Positions 25,861 to 36,119 of a stretch of 64,000 nucleotides of DNA are shown piece by piece (within the stretch, counting starts at the first letter, position 1; each line of letters starts with the position of its first letter). The translations under genes were made by a program, and so were the position numbers. The notes below the pieces were generated by a model that saw only the letters and a program-made list of their open reading frames with translations, did no database searches and was not told where the DNA came from. The DNA is taken from positions 62,001 through 126,000 of the forward strand of contig JBDXCV010000009.1 of NCBI GenBank assembly GCA_039980135.1. The letters are read 5' to 3'. Source of the stretch: Alphaproteobacteria bacterium (lineage in GTDB: Bacteria; Pseudomonadota; Alphaproteobacteria; UBA6615).

Positions 25861-26853
25861 ATGAAAGTCGTTCGTTTCCATGAATTCGGCGGACCCGAAG
25901 TCCTCAAGGTCGATGACGTGCCCGACCCGGCACCGGGGCCGGGTGAAATTCGCGTCTGCACCGAGGCCATCGGGGTCGGCGTGCCCGACATTTTGATGCG
26001 CCGTGGCAACTATGAATGGATCCCGCCACTGCCGGTGGTCCCGGGCAACGAATTGGCCGGAACGGTCGACGCCGTCGGCGATGGCGTGGACACTATCTCG
26101 GTGGGCGACCGGGTTTACGTCAATTCCCGCGAACTCCCGGAGCGCGGCGGCGGCTACGCCGAGGCGATCGTGGTGCCGGCCGGCGCCGTGTTCGCCATGC
26201 CGGACAATGTCGAGGCCTCCCAGGCAGTCGCACTCGGCAACTACCAGCTCTCCTGGCTGCTGCTGAACTACGCCGGTACACCCCGGGCGGGCGACAGCAT
26301 CCTCGTGCACGCGGCGGCCGGTGGTGTCGGCAGCGCGCTCGTCCAGGTCGCCAAGAGCATGGGACTGAACGTGTTCGGCATCGCCGGTTCATCCGAGAAG
26401 GCAGACTATGTTCGTGAACTGGGTGCCGACGCAGTGATTGAACGTAAAGTCGAGGATACCGGTGCGCGAATCGCTGAGCTGACCGACGGCGAGGGTGTCG
26501 ATTTCATCTATGATTCCGTTGCCGGGCCGGGACTGTCGGACGATTTCGCCATGCTCGCGCCGATGGGAATGGTGGTGATGTTCGGTTATCTCGGCGGCGA
26601 CCCGGACCCGGACCTTTTCACACCCATGCGCGCGAAGTTCGGCGACAGCGTTGCGTTTCGCCTGTTCTCGATCCACGTCCTCGACGACAAGCCCGGCATT
26701 CGCCGCGGCGCCATGAAATCCGCGATGGCGGCGCTGGCCGCCGGCGAGATATCGCCGCACATCCACACGACAATGCCGCTCGCCGAAGCCGAACATGCAC
26801 ACCGCCTCATTGAGGGCGGCAGTGTCACCGGCAAGATCGTGCTGGCGCCGTGA
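25861..26853 (+). CDS. NADPH:quinone reductase-like MDR oxidoreductase
   Basis: 330-residue medium-chain dehydrogenase/reductase of the zeta-crystallin, zinc-free type. The N-terminus VVRFHEFGGPEVLKVDDVP is typical. Nucleotide binding is at HAAAGGVGSALVQVAKSMG, and GIAGSSEKADYVRELGAD follows. No catalytic-zinc ligands are evident. It follows the AhpD-like selenoprotein by 28 bases and precedes an SDR, so it is probably in the same operon. Confidence 0.9.
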   Translation: MKVVRFHEFGGPEVLKVDDVPDPAPGPGEIRVCTEAIGVGVPDILMRRGNYEWIPPLPVVPGNELAGTVDAVGDGVDTISVGDRVYVNSRELPERGGGYAEAIVVPAGAVFAMPDNVEASQAVALGNYQLSWLLLNYAGTPRAGDSILVHAAAGGVGSALVQVAKSMGLNVFGIAGSSEKADYVRELGADAVIERKVEDTGARIAELTDGEGVDFIYDSVAGPGLSDDFAMLAPMGMVVMFGYLGGDPDPDLFTPMRAKFGDSVAFRLFSIHVLDDKPGIRRGAMKSAMAALAAGEISPHIHTTMPLAEAEHAHRLIEGGSVTGKIVLAP

Positions 26854-26890
26854 GGCTCGATACGTCGCCCGGCAAACCAGGATTACACCC

Positions 26891-27643
26891 ATGAACCAGA
26901 TCGATCTCGAAGGCCGACATGCCATCGTCACCGGCGGCGCCAAGGGCATCGGCCAGGCCATCGCCGCACGGGCGCGTGCATCGGGCGCACGGGTGACCAT
27001 CTGGGATATCGATGCCGCGCGAACCGACCAGACCATCAAGCAACTCGGTGCGGGCGAAGAGCTGCGGTTTGACATGATCGACGTCACCGAACCGGACGCC
27101 ATTGCGCGGGGCCTCGAACAGGCTATCGCGGCCTTCGGAAATGTCGACATCCTGGTCAACAATGCGGGTGCCGTCGGGACCGTGGCGAACCTCTGGGAAC
27201 AACCGGTCGAGAACTGGCAGCGGATGCTCACTATCAACCTGACCAGTACGTTCCTGTGCTGCCGTGCCGTGACCCCGCATATGATGGAGAACGGCTACGG
27301 GCGCATCGTCAACATCGCCTCGAATGCGGGCAAGATGGCGACGTTGCAGAACTCGCCCTATGCCGCCGCAAAGGCGGGAGTCATCAGCATCACGAAGACG
27401 CTGGCAAAGGAGACCGCCAGGACGGGAATCCTGGTCAATGCGGTCGCCCCCGGCGGGGCCAACACCGAACTGTTCGACAATCTGCCGGCCGCCTACGCCC
27501 GGCAGGTCGCGTCAGCCATGCCGCTCGACCGCCTGATCGAGCCCGAGGAGATCGCCGCACTGGCCGTCTGGGCCGCTTCGGCGGACTGTTCGGGCACCAC
27601 CGGTGCAGTGTTCGATATCTCGGGCGGCCGCGCGGACTACTAA
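26891..27643 (+). CDS. SDR family oxidoreductase
   Basis: 250-residue short-chain dehydrogenase, FabG-like. It has TGGAKGIG for the cofactor, NNAGAVG, and the catalytic Ser in NIASNAG with Tyr and Lys in SPYAAAKAG. The start is the ATG at 26891, with AGGA nine bases upstream. It is the last plus-strand gene of the accessory block, 37 bases after the quinone reductase. Confidence 0.9.
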   Translation: MNQIDLEGRHAIVTGGAKGIGQAIAARARASGARVTIWDIDAARTDQTIKQLGAGEELRFDMIDVTEPDAIARGLEQAIAAFGNVDILVNNAGAVGTVANLWEQPVENWQRMLTINLTSTFLCCRAVTPHMMENGYGRIVNIASNAGKMATLQNSPYAAAKAGVISITKTLAKETARTGILVNAVAPGGANTELFDNLPAAYARQVASAMPLDRLIEPEEIAALAVWAASADCSGTTGAVFDISGGRADY

Positions 27644-27661
27644 ACTCCAACTCTGCCGAAT

Positions 27662-28141
27662 TCAGTAAGGGCGCCCATCCTTGTGGGTGAACACCCACTG
27701 CCCGGATGTATCGAGCTCGGCGCGGATATCATCGTCGGGATATTCCGCAGTGTCACCGGACTGGCGATCGCCGATCTCAAGATATGTGACACCCGCATCG
27801 GATCGGTTCTGGAGATGATGGGCGGTTCCGCCGGCGGGAAAACCCGCGCACATGCCCGGTGCGAGCAGGGTTTCTCCGTCATCAGTTACCAATGTCGGCG
27901 TTCCTTCGAGCACATAAATAAACTCGTCCTGGCGACTGTGACGGTGGAGCAGCGCGGATTCTCCACCGGGCGCCAGTTCGGTAAGATTTACACCGAAATT
28001 CGCCAAGCCGAATACGTCGCCGAGCCGCCGCTTGCTTCGTCCAGCCATCCGGCTCGCGAAGGGTTCCGGATAATTCGAAGGTCGTGTCCGCGCCGGCACT
28101 TCGCGCGCAATCACCGGCCCGGGCGTCGTCGAGTATTCCAT
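27662..28141 (-). CDS. Cupin domain protein
   Basis: 159-residue single-domain cupin. The metal-binding motif 1 is GGESALLHRHSRQDEFIYVLEG (histidines and glutamate intact), and motif 2 is PAGGTAHHLQN. GAGGG is seven bases upstream of the ATG. It resembles small cupins often annotated as transcription-linked or sugar-isomerase-like, with unknown substrate. It converges on the SDR gene. Confidence 0.85.
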   Translation of the reverse strand: MEYSTTPGPVIAREVPARTRPSNYPEPFASRMAGRSKRRLGDVFGLANFGVNLTELAPGGESALLHRHSRQDEFIYVLEGTPTLVTDDGETLLAPGMCAGFPAGGTAHHLQNRSDAGVTYLEIGDRQSGDTAEYPDDDIRAELDTSGQWVFTHKDGRPY

Positions 28142-28264
28142 CAGATCAGACCCTCTTCACGTTACCCCGATTGCCTTGGTCAGGCGGCACCAGCATAGCA
28201 TTCCGGCTGTGTTGACCAGACCATGAAGCCATATGATCTATCCACCGCTCGACGCCCGTCACGA

Positions 28265-28293
28265 TTGTTCACCGTCACGGCGCTTGCTATACC
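28265..28293 (+). promoter_or_regulatory. Predicted sigma70-type promoter for purC
   Basis: TTGTTC (28265-28270) and TATACC (28288-28293) are separated by 17 bases and lie about 55 bases upstream of purC. The match is fair, but not tested. Confidence 0.4.
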
Positions 28294-28347
28294 TCGCGGG
28301 CGCACAAACACGATTCGAAACGCGCCAACACCGCGGAATTCAGCACC

Positions 28348-29115
28348 ATGACGCGACGCAGGAAGATTTACGAAGGCAAGGCCAAGGTTCTCTTCGAGGG
28401 TCCCGAGCCGGGCACGCTCGTGCAGTATTTCAAGGACGACGCGACCGCCTTCAACAATGAGAAAAAGGGTGTCATCACCGGCAAGGGCGTCCTCAACAAC
28501 CGGATATCCGAATACCTGATGCTGCGCCTGGCGGAGGTCGGCATTCCGACCCATTTCGTGCGCCGCCTGAACATGCGCGAACAGCTCGTCCGCGAGGTCG
28601 AGATCGTTCCGGTCGAGGTCGTCGTGCGCAACATCGCCGCCGGCTCGATCTGCAAGCGCTTCAACATCGAGGAAGGCACGCCCCTGCCCCGCTCGATCGT
28701 CGAGTATTATTACAAGAACGACGAACTGGGCGATCCGCTGATCTCCGAGGAGCACATCACCGCGTTCGGCTGGGCCGCACCGCCAGAGATCGACGACATG
28801 CTGTCGCTCAGCCTGCGGATCAACGATTTCCTGACCGGACTGTTCCTCGGGATCGGCCTGCGGCTGATCGATTTCAAGCTCGAATACGGCCGCCTGTACG
28901 ACGAGAACGACCAGATGCGCATCGTGCTGGCCGACGAGATCACGCCCGACGGCTGCCGCCTGTGGGACGTCGAGACCAACGAGAAGATGGACAAGGACAG
29001 GTTCCGCCGTGACATGGGCGGGGTCGCCGAGGCCTATCAGGAAGTGGCGCGGCGGCTGGGTATCACACCCGAATCAGGGCAACAGGATATCAAGGGTCCC
29101 TCGACCATTCAGTAA
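28348..29115 (+). CDS. purC: Phosphoribosylaminoimidazole-succinocarboxamide synthase
   Basis: 255-residue SAICAR synthetase joining CAIR and aspartate with ATP in purine synthesis. The N-terminus [13 protein letters not shown] is diagnostic, and [16 protein letters not shown] and LIDFKLEYG are the ATP and substrate blocks. It opens the purine operon purC-purS-(TPR-sulfotransferase)-purQ-purL. Confidence 0.96.
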   Translation: MTRRRKIYEGKAKVLFEGPEPGTLVQYFKDDATAFNNEKKGVITGKGVLNNRISEYLMLRLAEVGIPTHFVRRLNMREQLVREVEIVPVEVVVRNIAAGSICKRFNIEEGTPLPRSIVEYYYKNDELGDPLISEEHITAFGWAAPPEIDDMLSLSLRINDFLTGLFLGIGLRLIDFKLEYGRLYDENDQMRIVLADEITPDGCRLWDVETNEKMDKDRFRRDMGGVAEAYQEVARRLGITPESGQQDIKGPSTIQ

Positions 29116-29135
29116 CCCATTTCCCGGCGGTTCCG

Positions 29136-29381
29136 TTGAAAGCACGCGTACACATCACTCTTAAAAACGGTGTCCTGGACCCCCAGGGCAAGGCGATCCA
29201 TCACTCCCTCGAAGGTCTCGGCTTCGCCGGTGTCGAAGATGTGCGCCAGGGCAAATTCATCGAGCTTGAACTCGCCGACGACGACGCCGAGGCCGCCAGG
29301 GCCAGGGTCGCCGAGATGTGCGAAAAACTGCTCGCCAACACGGTGATCGAGAACTACACCGTCGAGATCGGCGACTCGTGA
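29136..29381 (+). CDS. purS: Phosphoribosylformylglycinamidine synthase subunit PurS
   Basis: 81-residue small subunit of FGAM synthase, which bridges PurQ and PurL. KARVHITLKNGVLDPQGKAI is the PurS start. Translation begins at a TTG; there is no in-frame ATG nearby. Its last bases overlap the GTG of the next gene (GTGA). Confidence 0.93.
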   Translation: MKARVHITLKNGVLDPQGKAIHHSLEGLGFAGVEDVRQGKFIELELADDDAEAARARVAEMCEKLLANTVIENYTVEIGDS

Positions 29382-31435
29382 ACGAAGCGGAGTTCCGCAC
29401 GGCCGCAACCGCCGCGTTCGAGTTGCATCGCGCGGGTCGCCTGAACGAGGCCGAAACGGCCTATCGAAAAATTCTCGAAGCCCGGCCCGATACGCCAGAA
29501 ATACTGCAATTGCTCGGCACCTTGCTCGGCCAGGCCAACCGACTGGAAGACGCACGCAAGGTTCTCGAACGCGCGATAGAGATCCAGCCCGCCAATGCCG
29601 ACGCGCATTACAATCTGGCCGAATGCCTGCATCGCCTCGGGAACGCGACCGAAGCATGTGAGGCCTATCGTTCCGCGATCACAGCCCGGCCCGCGCATGT
29701 CGAGGCCGCTATCGGCCTGTCGGGGCTCTTGCTCGCGGCCGGAGACGCCGACGCGGCCGTGGATATCACGCACGCCGCACTCCCCCATGCAACGGAACAT
29801 CCCGCACTCCTCGGCCAGCTCGGCGCCTCCCTGCTAACCGCGGGCCGGCCCGAAGAAGCGCGCGGGCATCTGGAAAAAGCAACCAGGCTCGCGCCCGACT
29901 TTGTGCTCGCGCAACGCAACCTGGCGATGGCCTTGATTCAACTCGAGGAATTCGATGCCGCGCTCACGCTGCTTCGACCTCTTGTGAATGCCGAACCACG
30001 CTCCATCGAACTGCTGCAACTCGCGGCCATGGCGCTGAGTGCCAGCGGCCAGCACGCACGCGCCAGACCTGCGGCCGAACGAATTCTGGAAATCGAACCC
30101 GACAACGTGACCGCGATCGACCTGCTCCGCGACATCGCCGCCAATCTGGGCGATGGCGACCTCGCCGTCGGTTATGGCCGGCAAGCCGTCGCGCTGGCGC
30201 CCGACAGCGCCGATGCGGCAGCACGGCTCGCGGAGCTCCTCGAACGTATGTCGCTGCTCGACGAAGCGCGCGAATGGGTGGAACGCGCGCTCTCGTGGGA
30301 CCCGCAAAAGACGCGCGCCTGCATGGTCGCGGCGCGACTGGATCGACGGTCCGGCGACAATGGTGGTGCGCTGGCATTTCTGGAAAAAGTCGACACCGGC
30401 AAGGAACCCCCATGGCTCGCGGCGAATATTCTGTTCGAGCGCGGCCAGGTGCTCGAAGCGCTCGACCGCCACGACACGGCCTTCACCACATTTGAAGACG
30501 CGCATGCCGCGCGCGCCCAGACCCGGCAGGCGCGGGCGTGCGACCCGGACAAACACGCGCGAACCCAGGAAGCCCTCCTCGCGCTTTTCGAAGCGGAGAG
30601 CGCGCCGTCGTGGATTGCCGGATGGCCAGACGAACCCATCGCGGACGGTTTCGCGACGCCCTGTTTTCTGACGGGGTACCCGAGATCCGGCACGACATTG
30701 GTCGAGCGCCTGCTCGATGCGCATGACCGGGTCACGGCAACCCCGGAATTTCCGATGGTCAACGCCATGTGCAATGCGCTCGACACGGCCGCGCCGGGTG
30801 GCAACATCTATCCCGACGCGCTGGCCCATGTCGGGGCCGAGGAGATCGCGCGGTTGCGCATGCTCTACCGGGAATTGCTGGAGGAAAGCCATGACGGGCC
30901 GACCGGTGATCGCCTCGTCGTGGACAAACACCCTCTCAATCTCGACCATCTGGGCCTGATCGCACGCGCGTTTCCCGGCGCGAAAGTCATTGTCGCGCTG
31001 CGCGACCCACGCGACGTGTGCATGAGCTGCTTCACGACCGATTTCATTCCCAACAACGTCACCATGCGATTTTTCGACCTGCCGGAAACAGCGCGCGCCT
31101 ACGCCGCGACGATGCGGTTGTGGCTTCTCTACCGGGACATCCTGCCGCTCGACTTCTTCGTCTACCGCTATGAGGACCTCGTCCGCGACCCCCGCACCGT
31201 GCTGGGACAAATCGTGGCGTTCCTCGGCCTCGAATGGCACGACAGCCTGCTCGAATCCGCCGGTGCGAATGTCGGTCGTTACGTGTCCACCCCCAGCTAC
31301 ACCGGCGTGACACAATCGGTGAACACACGCGCCGTGGGCCGCTGGGAAGGGTATGCCGAGATGCTTGAACCCGTCATGCCGATCCTCCAGCCGTACATCG
31401 AGGCGTTCGGCTATGGCGATCCCGCCGATGACTGA
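29378..31435 (+). CDS. TPR-repeat sulfotransferase family protein
   Basis: 685-residue fusion. Residues about 5-400 are tetratricopeptide repeats (AETAYRKILEARPDTPEILQ-type units). Residues about 430-680 are a sulfotransferase domain, with the PAPS 5'-phosphosulfate loop YPRSGTTLVERLLDAH near 434-449 and the 3'-phosphate block around VALRDPRDVCMSC. The start is a GTG overlapping the purS stop by 4 bases, which implies translational coupling. The gene is inserted between purS and purQ, an unusual site. Family members sulfate proteins or carbohydrates, and some are related to protein-tyrosine sulfotransferase. The target is unknown. No signal peptide is seen. Confidence 0.88.
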   Translation: MNEAEFRTAATAAFELHRAGRLNEAETAYRKILEARPDTPEILQLLGTLLGQANRLEDARKVLERAIEIQPANADAHYNLAECLHRLGNATEACEAYRSAITARPAHVEAAIGLSGLLLAAGDADAAVDITHAALPHATEHPALLGQLGASLLTAGRPEEARGHLEKATRLAPDFVLAQRNLAMALIQLEEFDAALTLLRPLVNAEPRSIELLQLAAMALSASGQHARARPAAERILEIEPDNVTAIDLLRDIAANLGDGDLAVGYGRQAVALAPDSADAAARLAELLERMSLLDEAREWVERALSWDPQKTRACMVAARLDRRSGDNGGALAFLEKVDTGKEPPWLAANILFERGQVLEALDRHDTAFTTFEDAHAARAQTRQARACDPDKHARTQEALLALFEAESAPSWIAGWPDEPIADGFATPCFLTGYPRSGTTLVERLLDAHDRVTATPEFPMVNAMCNALDTAAPGGNIYPDALAHVGAEEIARLRMLYRELLEESHDGPTGDRLVVDKHPLNLDHLGLIARAFPGAKVIVALRDPRDVCMSCFTTDFIPNNVTMRFFDLPETARAYAATMRLWLLYRDILPLDFFVYRYEDLVRDPRTVLGQIVAFLGLEWHDSLLESAGANVGRYVSTPSYTGVTQSVNTRAVGRWEGYAEMLEPVMPILQPYIEAFGYGDPADD

Positions 31436-31514
31436 GCGCGCCGGCACGTCGGTTTTCCCCAGCCGCGATTGCGACTCGGCCCGCAATGGCTATAGCTGAA
31501 CTTGGAGTTTTCGA

Positions 31515-32207
31515 ATGTCAGCAGCCGTCATTGTATTCCCCGGGTCGAACTGTGATCGCGATATCGCCGTCGCGCTGAAAGCCGTGCTGGGCCACGCCCC
31601 GCAGATGGTCTGGCATGGCGACAGCGCGTTGCCGAAGGTCGATCTGATTGCGGTCCCCGGCGGCTTTTCATACGGCGATTATCTACGCTCGGGCGCCATG
31701 GCGGCGAACAGTCCGATCATGCGCGAAGTCGTCGCCCATGCCGGACGCGGCGTACCGGTGCTGGGCATCTGCAACGGGTTCCAGGTGCTGACCGAATGCG
31801 GCCTGCTGCCGGGTGTGCTGATGCGCAATGCGAGCCTCAAATTCATCTGCCGCGACGTCAATCTGCGCGTCGAGCGCAATGACACGATTTTCACCCGCGG
31901 CTACGAGGCCGGCGAGGTGATCCGGGTGCCGGTCGCCCATCATGACGGCAACTACTTCACCGACCCGGACACGCATCAAACACTCGAAGACAATGGCCGG
32001 GTCGCCTTCCGGTATTGCGGGCCCGATGGCGCGATCACGGACGCGGCCAACCCCAACGGCTCCCTGGCCAACATCGCCGGCATCCTGAACGAGACCGGCA
32101 ACGTTCTGGGGATGATGCCGCACCCGGAACGGCTGGCCGACCCGCTGCTCGGCGGCACGGACGGCGCGCCGATGTTTACGGGCCTGGCAGAGGCGATTGC
32201 GGCATGA
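31515..32207 (+). CDS. purQ: Phosphoribosylformylglycinamidine synthase subunit PurQ
   Basis: 230-residue class I glutamine amidotransferase subunit supplying ammonia for FGAM synthesis. Nucleophile Cys86 is in LGICNGFQ, and the His/Glu pair is in [12 protein letters not shown] lies eight bases before the ATG. The stop overlaps the purL start by 4 bases. Confidence 0.96.
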   Translation: MSAAVIVFPGSNCDRDIAVALKAVLGHAPQMVWHGDSALPKVDLIAVPGGFSYGDYLRSGAMAANSPIMREVVAHAGRGVPVLGICNGFQVLTECGLLPGVLMRNASLKFICRDVNLRVERNDTIFTRGYEAGEVIRVPVAHHDGNYFTDPDTHQTLEDNGRVAFRYCGPDGAITDAANPNGSLANIAGILNETGNVLGMMPHPERLADPLLGGTDGAPMFTGLAEAIAA

Positions 32208-34396
32208 GTGACACGGCGGCACGCCCCGAAGACCTGATGGGTCTGAGCGACGACGAATACGACACGATCCTCGAAATTCTCGGACGCACACCGAATTTCA
32301 CCGAACTCGGCATCTTCTCGGTCATGTGGTCGGAGCATTGCTCCTACAAATCGTCGAAATTCTGGCTCAAGACCCTGCCGACCGAAGGCCCGCAGGTGAT
32401 CCAGGGCCCGGGCGAGAATGCGGGCGTCATCGATATCGGCGACGGGCTCGCGGCGATCTTCAAGATCGAGAGCCACAACCATCCCAGCTTCATCGAGCCC
32501 TACCAGGGTGCCGCAACGGGTGTCGGCGGCATCATGCGCGACGTGTTCACCATGGGCGCGCGGCCGATCGCCAACATGAACGCGCTGCGCTTCGGCGCCC
32601 CGGATCACCCGAAAACACGCCATCTGGTAGACGGCGTTATCGCGGGGATCGGCGGTTACGGCAACTGCATGGGCGTACCCACGGTCGGCGGCGAGGTAAA
32701 TTTCGACCCCGCCTACAACGGCAATATCCTGGTCAACGCCATGACCGTCGGGATCGCCGGTACCGACAAGATATTCTACTCCGCCGCCGCCGGCGTGGGT
32801 CTGCCGGTGGTCTACGTCGGCGCCAAGACCGGACGCGACGGCATCCATGGCGCGACCATGGCCTCGGCCGAGTTCGACGACGATTCCGACGAGAAACGCC
32901 CCACGGTGCAGGTCGGCGACCCGTTCACGGAGAAACTGCTCCTCGAGGCCTGCCTGGAACTGATGGCGACGGACGCCATCATCGCCATTCAGGACATGGG
33001 TGCCGCGGGTCTGACGTCTTCATCGGTCGAGATGGCCAGCAAGGGCGAGGTGGGCATTACCCTGACCCTCGACCATGTACCCCAGCGCGAAACGGAAATG
33101 ACGCCCTACGAGATGATGCTGTCGGAAAGCCAGGAGCGGATGCTCATGGTGCTCAAGCCCGGCCGCGAGGAGATGGCGCGCGCCATCTTCGACAAATGGG
33201 AACTCGATCTGGCGGTGATCGGCGAGACCAACGACAGCCAGCGGCTCGTCCTCATGTGGCAGGACGAGATTGCCGCCGACATCCCGGTGCCGCCGCTGGT
33301 CGCCGCCGCACCCGAATATGAACGCCCCTGGACGGCGACCCCGCCCCGCGCGGTTCTGACTCCGGGCGACGTATCTGCCCCGGACGATCTGGCGGACACG
33401 CTGTTACAGATGGTCGCGAGCCCCGATCTCTGCTCGCGGCGCTGGGTGTGGGAGCAGTATGACCATATGGTGATGGGTGACACAGTCGGCCGGCCCGGCG
33501 GCGATGCCGCCCTGGTCAGGGTCCACGGCACCAACAAGGCGCTGGCGATCAGCACCGACTGTACCCCGCGCTATGTGGTCGCCAACCCGGTCGAGGGCGG
33601 CAAACAGGCCGTCGCTGAATCCTGGCGCAACGTCACGGCGGTCGGTGCGACACCGCTGGCGGTCACCAACAATCTGAATTTCGGTAACCCCGAGCGGCCC
33701 GAGATCATGGGCCAGCTTGTCGGTGCCGTGCAGGGCATGGGTGCCGCGTGCGAGGCGCTCGATGCGCCCGTCGTGTCGGGCAATGTCTCGCTCTACAACG
33801 AAACCAATGGCGAGGCGATCCTGCCAACCCCCGTGATCGGCTGCGTCGGTTTGATCGACGACCTGACGAAGGCGGTGGGTGGCGCGTTCGAAAACGACGG
33901 CGATTCCGTGTTTGTGGTCGGCGAAACATCCGGCTGGCTGGGCTGTTCGATCTATCAGCGCGATCAGGCAGGGGGGACCGCCGGTGCGCCACCGCCGGTC
34001 GATCTCGATGCCGAACGCCGGAACGGCGATTTCGTGCGTGATGCGATCCCCGCGGGCCGGATTAACGCCTGTCATGACGTCAGCGACGGCGGAATCGCGG
34101 TCGCACTTGCCGAAATGGCAATCGCCGGCGAAATCGGCGCGAATATCAGCCATGAGAGCGATTTACCGTCCCATGCCTGGGCCTTTGGTGAGGATCAGGC
34201 GCGTTATATCGTCACCTGCGCCGATGGCGCAGCATTCGCCGCTGCGGCCAGGGAGGCCGGAGTCCATGTGGAGCCCATCGGCACCGTGGGTGGGGCCGCG
34301 TTGACACTCCCCGAGGCGAAGCCTATATCCGTCGCGGCACTACGCGATGCACATGCACGCTGGTTGCCGGCGTATATGGCGTCGCGCGAGAGCTGA
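32204..34396 (+). CDS. purL: Phosphoribosylformylglycinamidine synthase subunit PurL
   Basis: 730-residue synthetase subunit of FGAM synthase, small-PurL type that needs PurQ and PurS. It has [12 protein letters not shown], the ATP and FGAR block [22 protein letters not shown], and [16 protein letters not shown]. The start is the ATG at 32204 overlapping purQ; the frame's earlier opening lies inside purQ. Length is standard. Confidence 0.96.
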   Translation: MSDTAARPEDLMGLSDDEYDTILEILGRTPNFTELGIFSVMWSEHCSYKSSKFWLKTLPTEGPQVIQGPGENAGVIDIGDGLAAIFKIESHNHPSFIEPYQGAATGVGGIMRDVFTMGARPIANMNALRFGAPDHPKTRHLVDGVIAGIGGYGNCMGVPTVGGEVNFDPAYNGNILVNAMTVGIAGTDKIFYSAAAGVGLPVVYVGAKTGRDGIHGATMASAEFDDDSDEKRPTVQVGDPFTEKLLLEACLELMATDAIIAIQDMGAAGLTSSSVEMASKGEVGITLTLDHVPQRETEMTPYEMMLSESQERMLMVLKPGREEMARAIFDKWELDLAVIGETNDSQRLVLMWQDEIAADIPVPPLVAAAPEYERPWTATPPRAVLTPGDVSAPDDLADTLLQMVASPDLCSRRWVWEQYDHMVMGDTVGRPGGDAALVRVHGTNKALAISTDCTPRYVVANPVEGGKQAVAESWRNVTAVGATPLAVTNNLNFGNPERPEIMGQLVGAVQGMGAACEALDAPVVSGNVSLYNETNGEAILPTPVIGCVGLIDDLTKAVGGAFENDGDSVFVVGETSGWLGCSIYQRDQAGGTAGAPPPVDLDAERRNGDFVRDAIPAGRINACHDVSDGGIAVALAEMAIAGEIGANISHESDLPSHAWAFGEDQARYIVTCADGAAFAAAAREAGVHVEPIGTVGGAALTLPEAKPISVAALRDAHARWLPAYMASRES

Positions 34397-34434
34397 TCTG
34401 GCGCGATACCGCAATCACCCGGGGAGTTACCCAA

Positions 34435-34674
34435 ATGCCGATGGCCGCCAGCGAGATCGAGAACCTGATCAAGGACGCGTTGCCGGATGCCGAAATCCGG
34501 ATCGACGATCTGCGCGGCGACGGCGACCATTATCTGGCGAATGTCGTCTCGTCGGCATTTGCCGGCAAATCCCGGGTCCAGCAACATCAGATGGTTTACG
34601 ACGCCCTCCAGGGCCGCATGGGCGGCGAGCTACACGCCCTCGCGCTTCAGACCTCGGCCCCCGAGAGCAGCTAG
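34435..34674 (+). CDS. BolA family protein
   Basis: 79-residue BolA-like protein, with MAASEIENLIKDALPDAEI and the family's central H-box region FAGKSRVQQHQMVYDAL. GGGGAG lies eight bases before the ATG. It precedes the monothiol glutaredoxin gene. BolA and Grx4-type proteins form [2Fe-2S]-bridged heterodimers, so the gene pair makes sense for Fe-S or iron handling. Confidence 0.92.
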   Translation: MPMAASEIENLIKDALPDAEIRIDDLRGDGDHYLANVVSSAFAGKSRVQQHQMVYDALQGRMGGELHALALQTSAPESS

Positions 34675-34695
34675 CCACATCAACCGGAGTTCGAT

Positions 34696-35034
34696 ATGAC
34701 CGACAGCCCCGTACAGGAACGCATCAAGACCGACATCGACCAGAATGAAGTCATGCTCTTCATGAAAGGGACGCCTGTGTTTCCGCAATGCGGGTTCTCG
34801 GCGGCCGTGGTCCAGATCCTGAACCATATGGGTGTCAAATTCGGCAGCGCCGACGTGCTGGTCGACCCGGCCATCCGCGACGGCATCAAGGAATTCACCA
34901 ACTGGCCGACCGTCCCGCAGCTTTATGTGAAGGGTGAGTTCGTCGGCGGCTGCGATATCATCCGCGAGATGTTCGAAACCGGTGAGCTTGAGCAGATGTT
35001 CGAGGAAAAGGGCGTCGCGCGCGAAGCTGCCTGA
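34696..35034 (+). CDS. grxD: Monothiol glutaredoxin, Grx4/GrxD type
   Basis: 112-residue monothiol glutaredoxin with active site CGFS in MKGTPVFPQCGFSAAVV, the TVPQLYVKGEFVGGCDI glutathione-binding block, and typical length. It transfers or stores [2Fe-2S] clusters with glutathione and BolA. CGGAG precedes the ATG. A terminator closes the purine/BolA/Grx block 24 bases later. Confidence 0.95.
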   Translation: MTDSPVQERIKTDIDQNEVMLFMKGTPVFPQCGFSAAVVQILNHMGVKFGSADVLVDPAIRDGIKEFTNWPTVPQLYVKGEFVGGCDIIREMFETGELEQMFEEKGVAREAA

Positions 35035-35057
35035 ACGACCTCCTTCCGCTAATGTGA

Positions 35058-35086
35058 ACGGGCCGCGGTTTTCGCGGCCCGTTTTG
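35058..35086 (+). terminator. Rho-independent terminator after grxD
   Basis: Ten-pair stem ACGGGCCGCG/CGCGGCCCGT with a five-base loop and a TTTT tail. It ends the block that starts at purC. Confidence 0.9.
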
Positions 35087-35182
35087 CTTGCAGCCTCCAA
35101 ACGGAGTTCTCCCCTGCCACAGCCCCCGACAGCGCCGAACGCCCGCCGGCAATTCTCCGGTGCGGAAACTGCCGGGTTGGCG

Positions 35183-36031
35183 ATGGGAGTCGGTGCATTC
35201 CTGATCTGGAGCTTCACCCCCTTCTATTTCGAAGCCATTCAGGAACTGGGCGTCGCCCAGATCATTGCACACCGGTTCCTTTGGGCGATCCCGTTCATGG
35301 CCGTCGTCCTGACCATCGCGCGCCAATGGGCGGGGCTGGCCCGCGCGATCCGCACACCGCGCGTCCTCGCCACATTGTTCCTCTCCGGCGCCCTGATCAG
35401 CGTCAATTGGAGCACGTTCATCTTCACGGTTGTCTCCGACCAGCTGCTCTCGGCAAGTCTGGGCTACTTCCTCAGCCCGCTGGTCAACGTGTTGTTGGGC
35501 TTTGTTGTCTTGCGCGAGCGCCTGTCGAACGGTCAGCGCATCGCCGTCGCGCTGGCCACCATCGGCGTCGGCATTCAGGTCATCGGGTTCGGACAGGTCC
35601 CCTGGATCGCGTTGATCATTGCCTTTTCGTTCGGCCTCTATGGCCTCCTGCGCAAGACAGTGAACGCCGATGCTGCGGTCGGCCTGTTCATCGAGTGCGC
35701 GGTCATCGCGCCACTCGCGCTCGGCGTGCTCATTCTGTTCGAATTCAGGGGAACCGGCGCATTCGGCCATCATGGGCTCGGGTTCGATGCCCTGATTGCC
35801 CTGTCCGGCATCGTCACCGGGCTGCCGCTGCTGATGTTTGCCGCGTCGGCGCGGCGCGTGAAGCTGGCGACCATCGGCCTGATGCAGTATATCGCGCCGT
35901 CATTCTACCTGCTGTTCGCTTTCACCTTTTTTCCGCAGCCCTTCGGCACGGCGGAGATCATCACTTTCGCCTTCATCTGGCTGGCGCTGATCATCTACAC
36001 TGCAGAGATATGGCGGACACGGATCGTTTAA
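35183..36031 (+). CDS. rarD: RarD-like EamA/DMT transporter
   Basis: 282-residue membrane protein with ten predicted helices. It matches the RarD branch of the DMT family: GAFLIWSFTPFYFEAIQELG, then IIAHRFLWAIPF and ISVNWSTFIF. RarD has been reported as a chloramphenicol-sensitivity gene; the substrate is unknown. The start is uncertain. The ATG at 35183 is the only ATG, but TTG 35177 or CTG 35114 (with ACGGAG upstream) would give a longer, more typical N-terminus. Confidence 0.85.
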   Translation: MGVGAFLIWSFTPFYFEAIQELGVAQIIAHRFLWAIPFMAVVLTIARQWAGLARAIRTPRVLATLFLSGALISVNWSTFIFTVVSDQLLSASLGYFLSPLVNVLLGFVVLRERLSNGQRIAVALATIGVGIQVIGFGQVPWIALIIAFSFGLYGLLRKTVNADAAVGLFIECAVIAPLALGVLILFEFRGTGAFGHHGLGFDALIALSGIVTGLPLLMFAASARRVKLATIGLMQYIAPSFYLLFAFTFFPQPFGTAEIITFAFIWLALIIYTAEIWRTRIV

Positions 36032-36119
36032 TCGTGGCTGTGATCGCCTGACGCGTTGAATACGCCCGGAACAGAGCGCAAAATACATCAACGATAACAA
36101 GATAACCGGAGACGACACG

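Noticed and set aside
29834-31486. 550-codon minus-strand frame
   Set aside because: Antisense to the TPR-sulfotransferase gene, whose TPR and PAPS motifs are clear.
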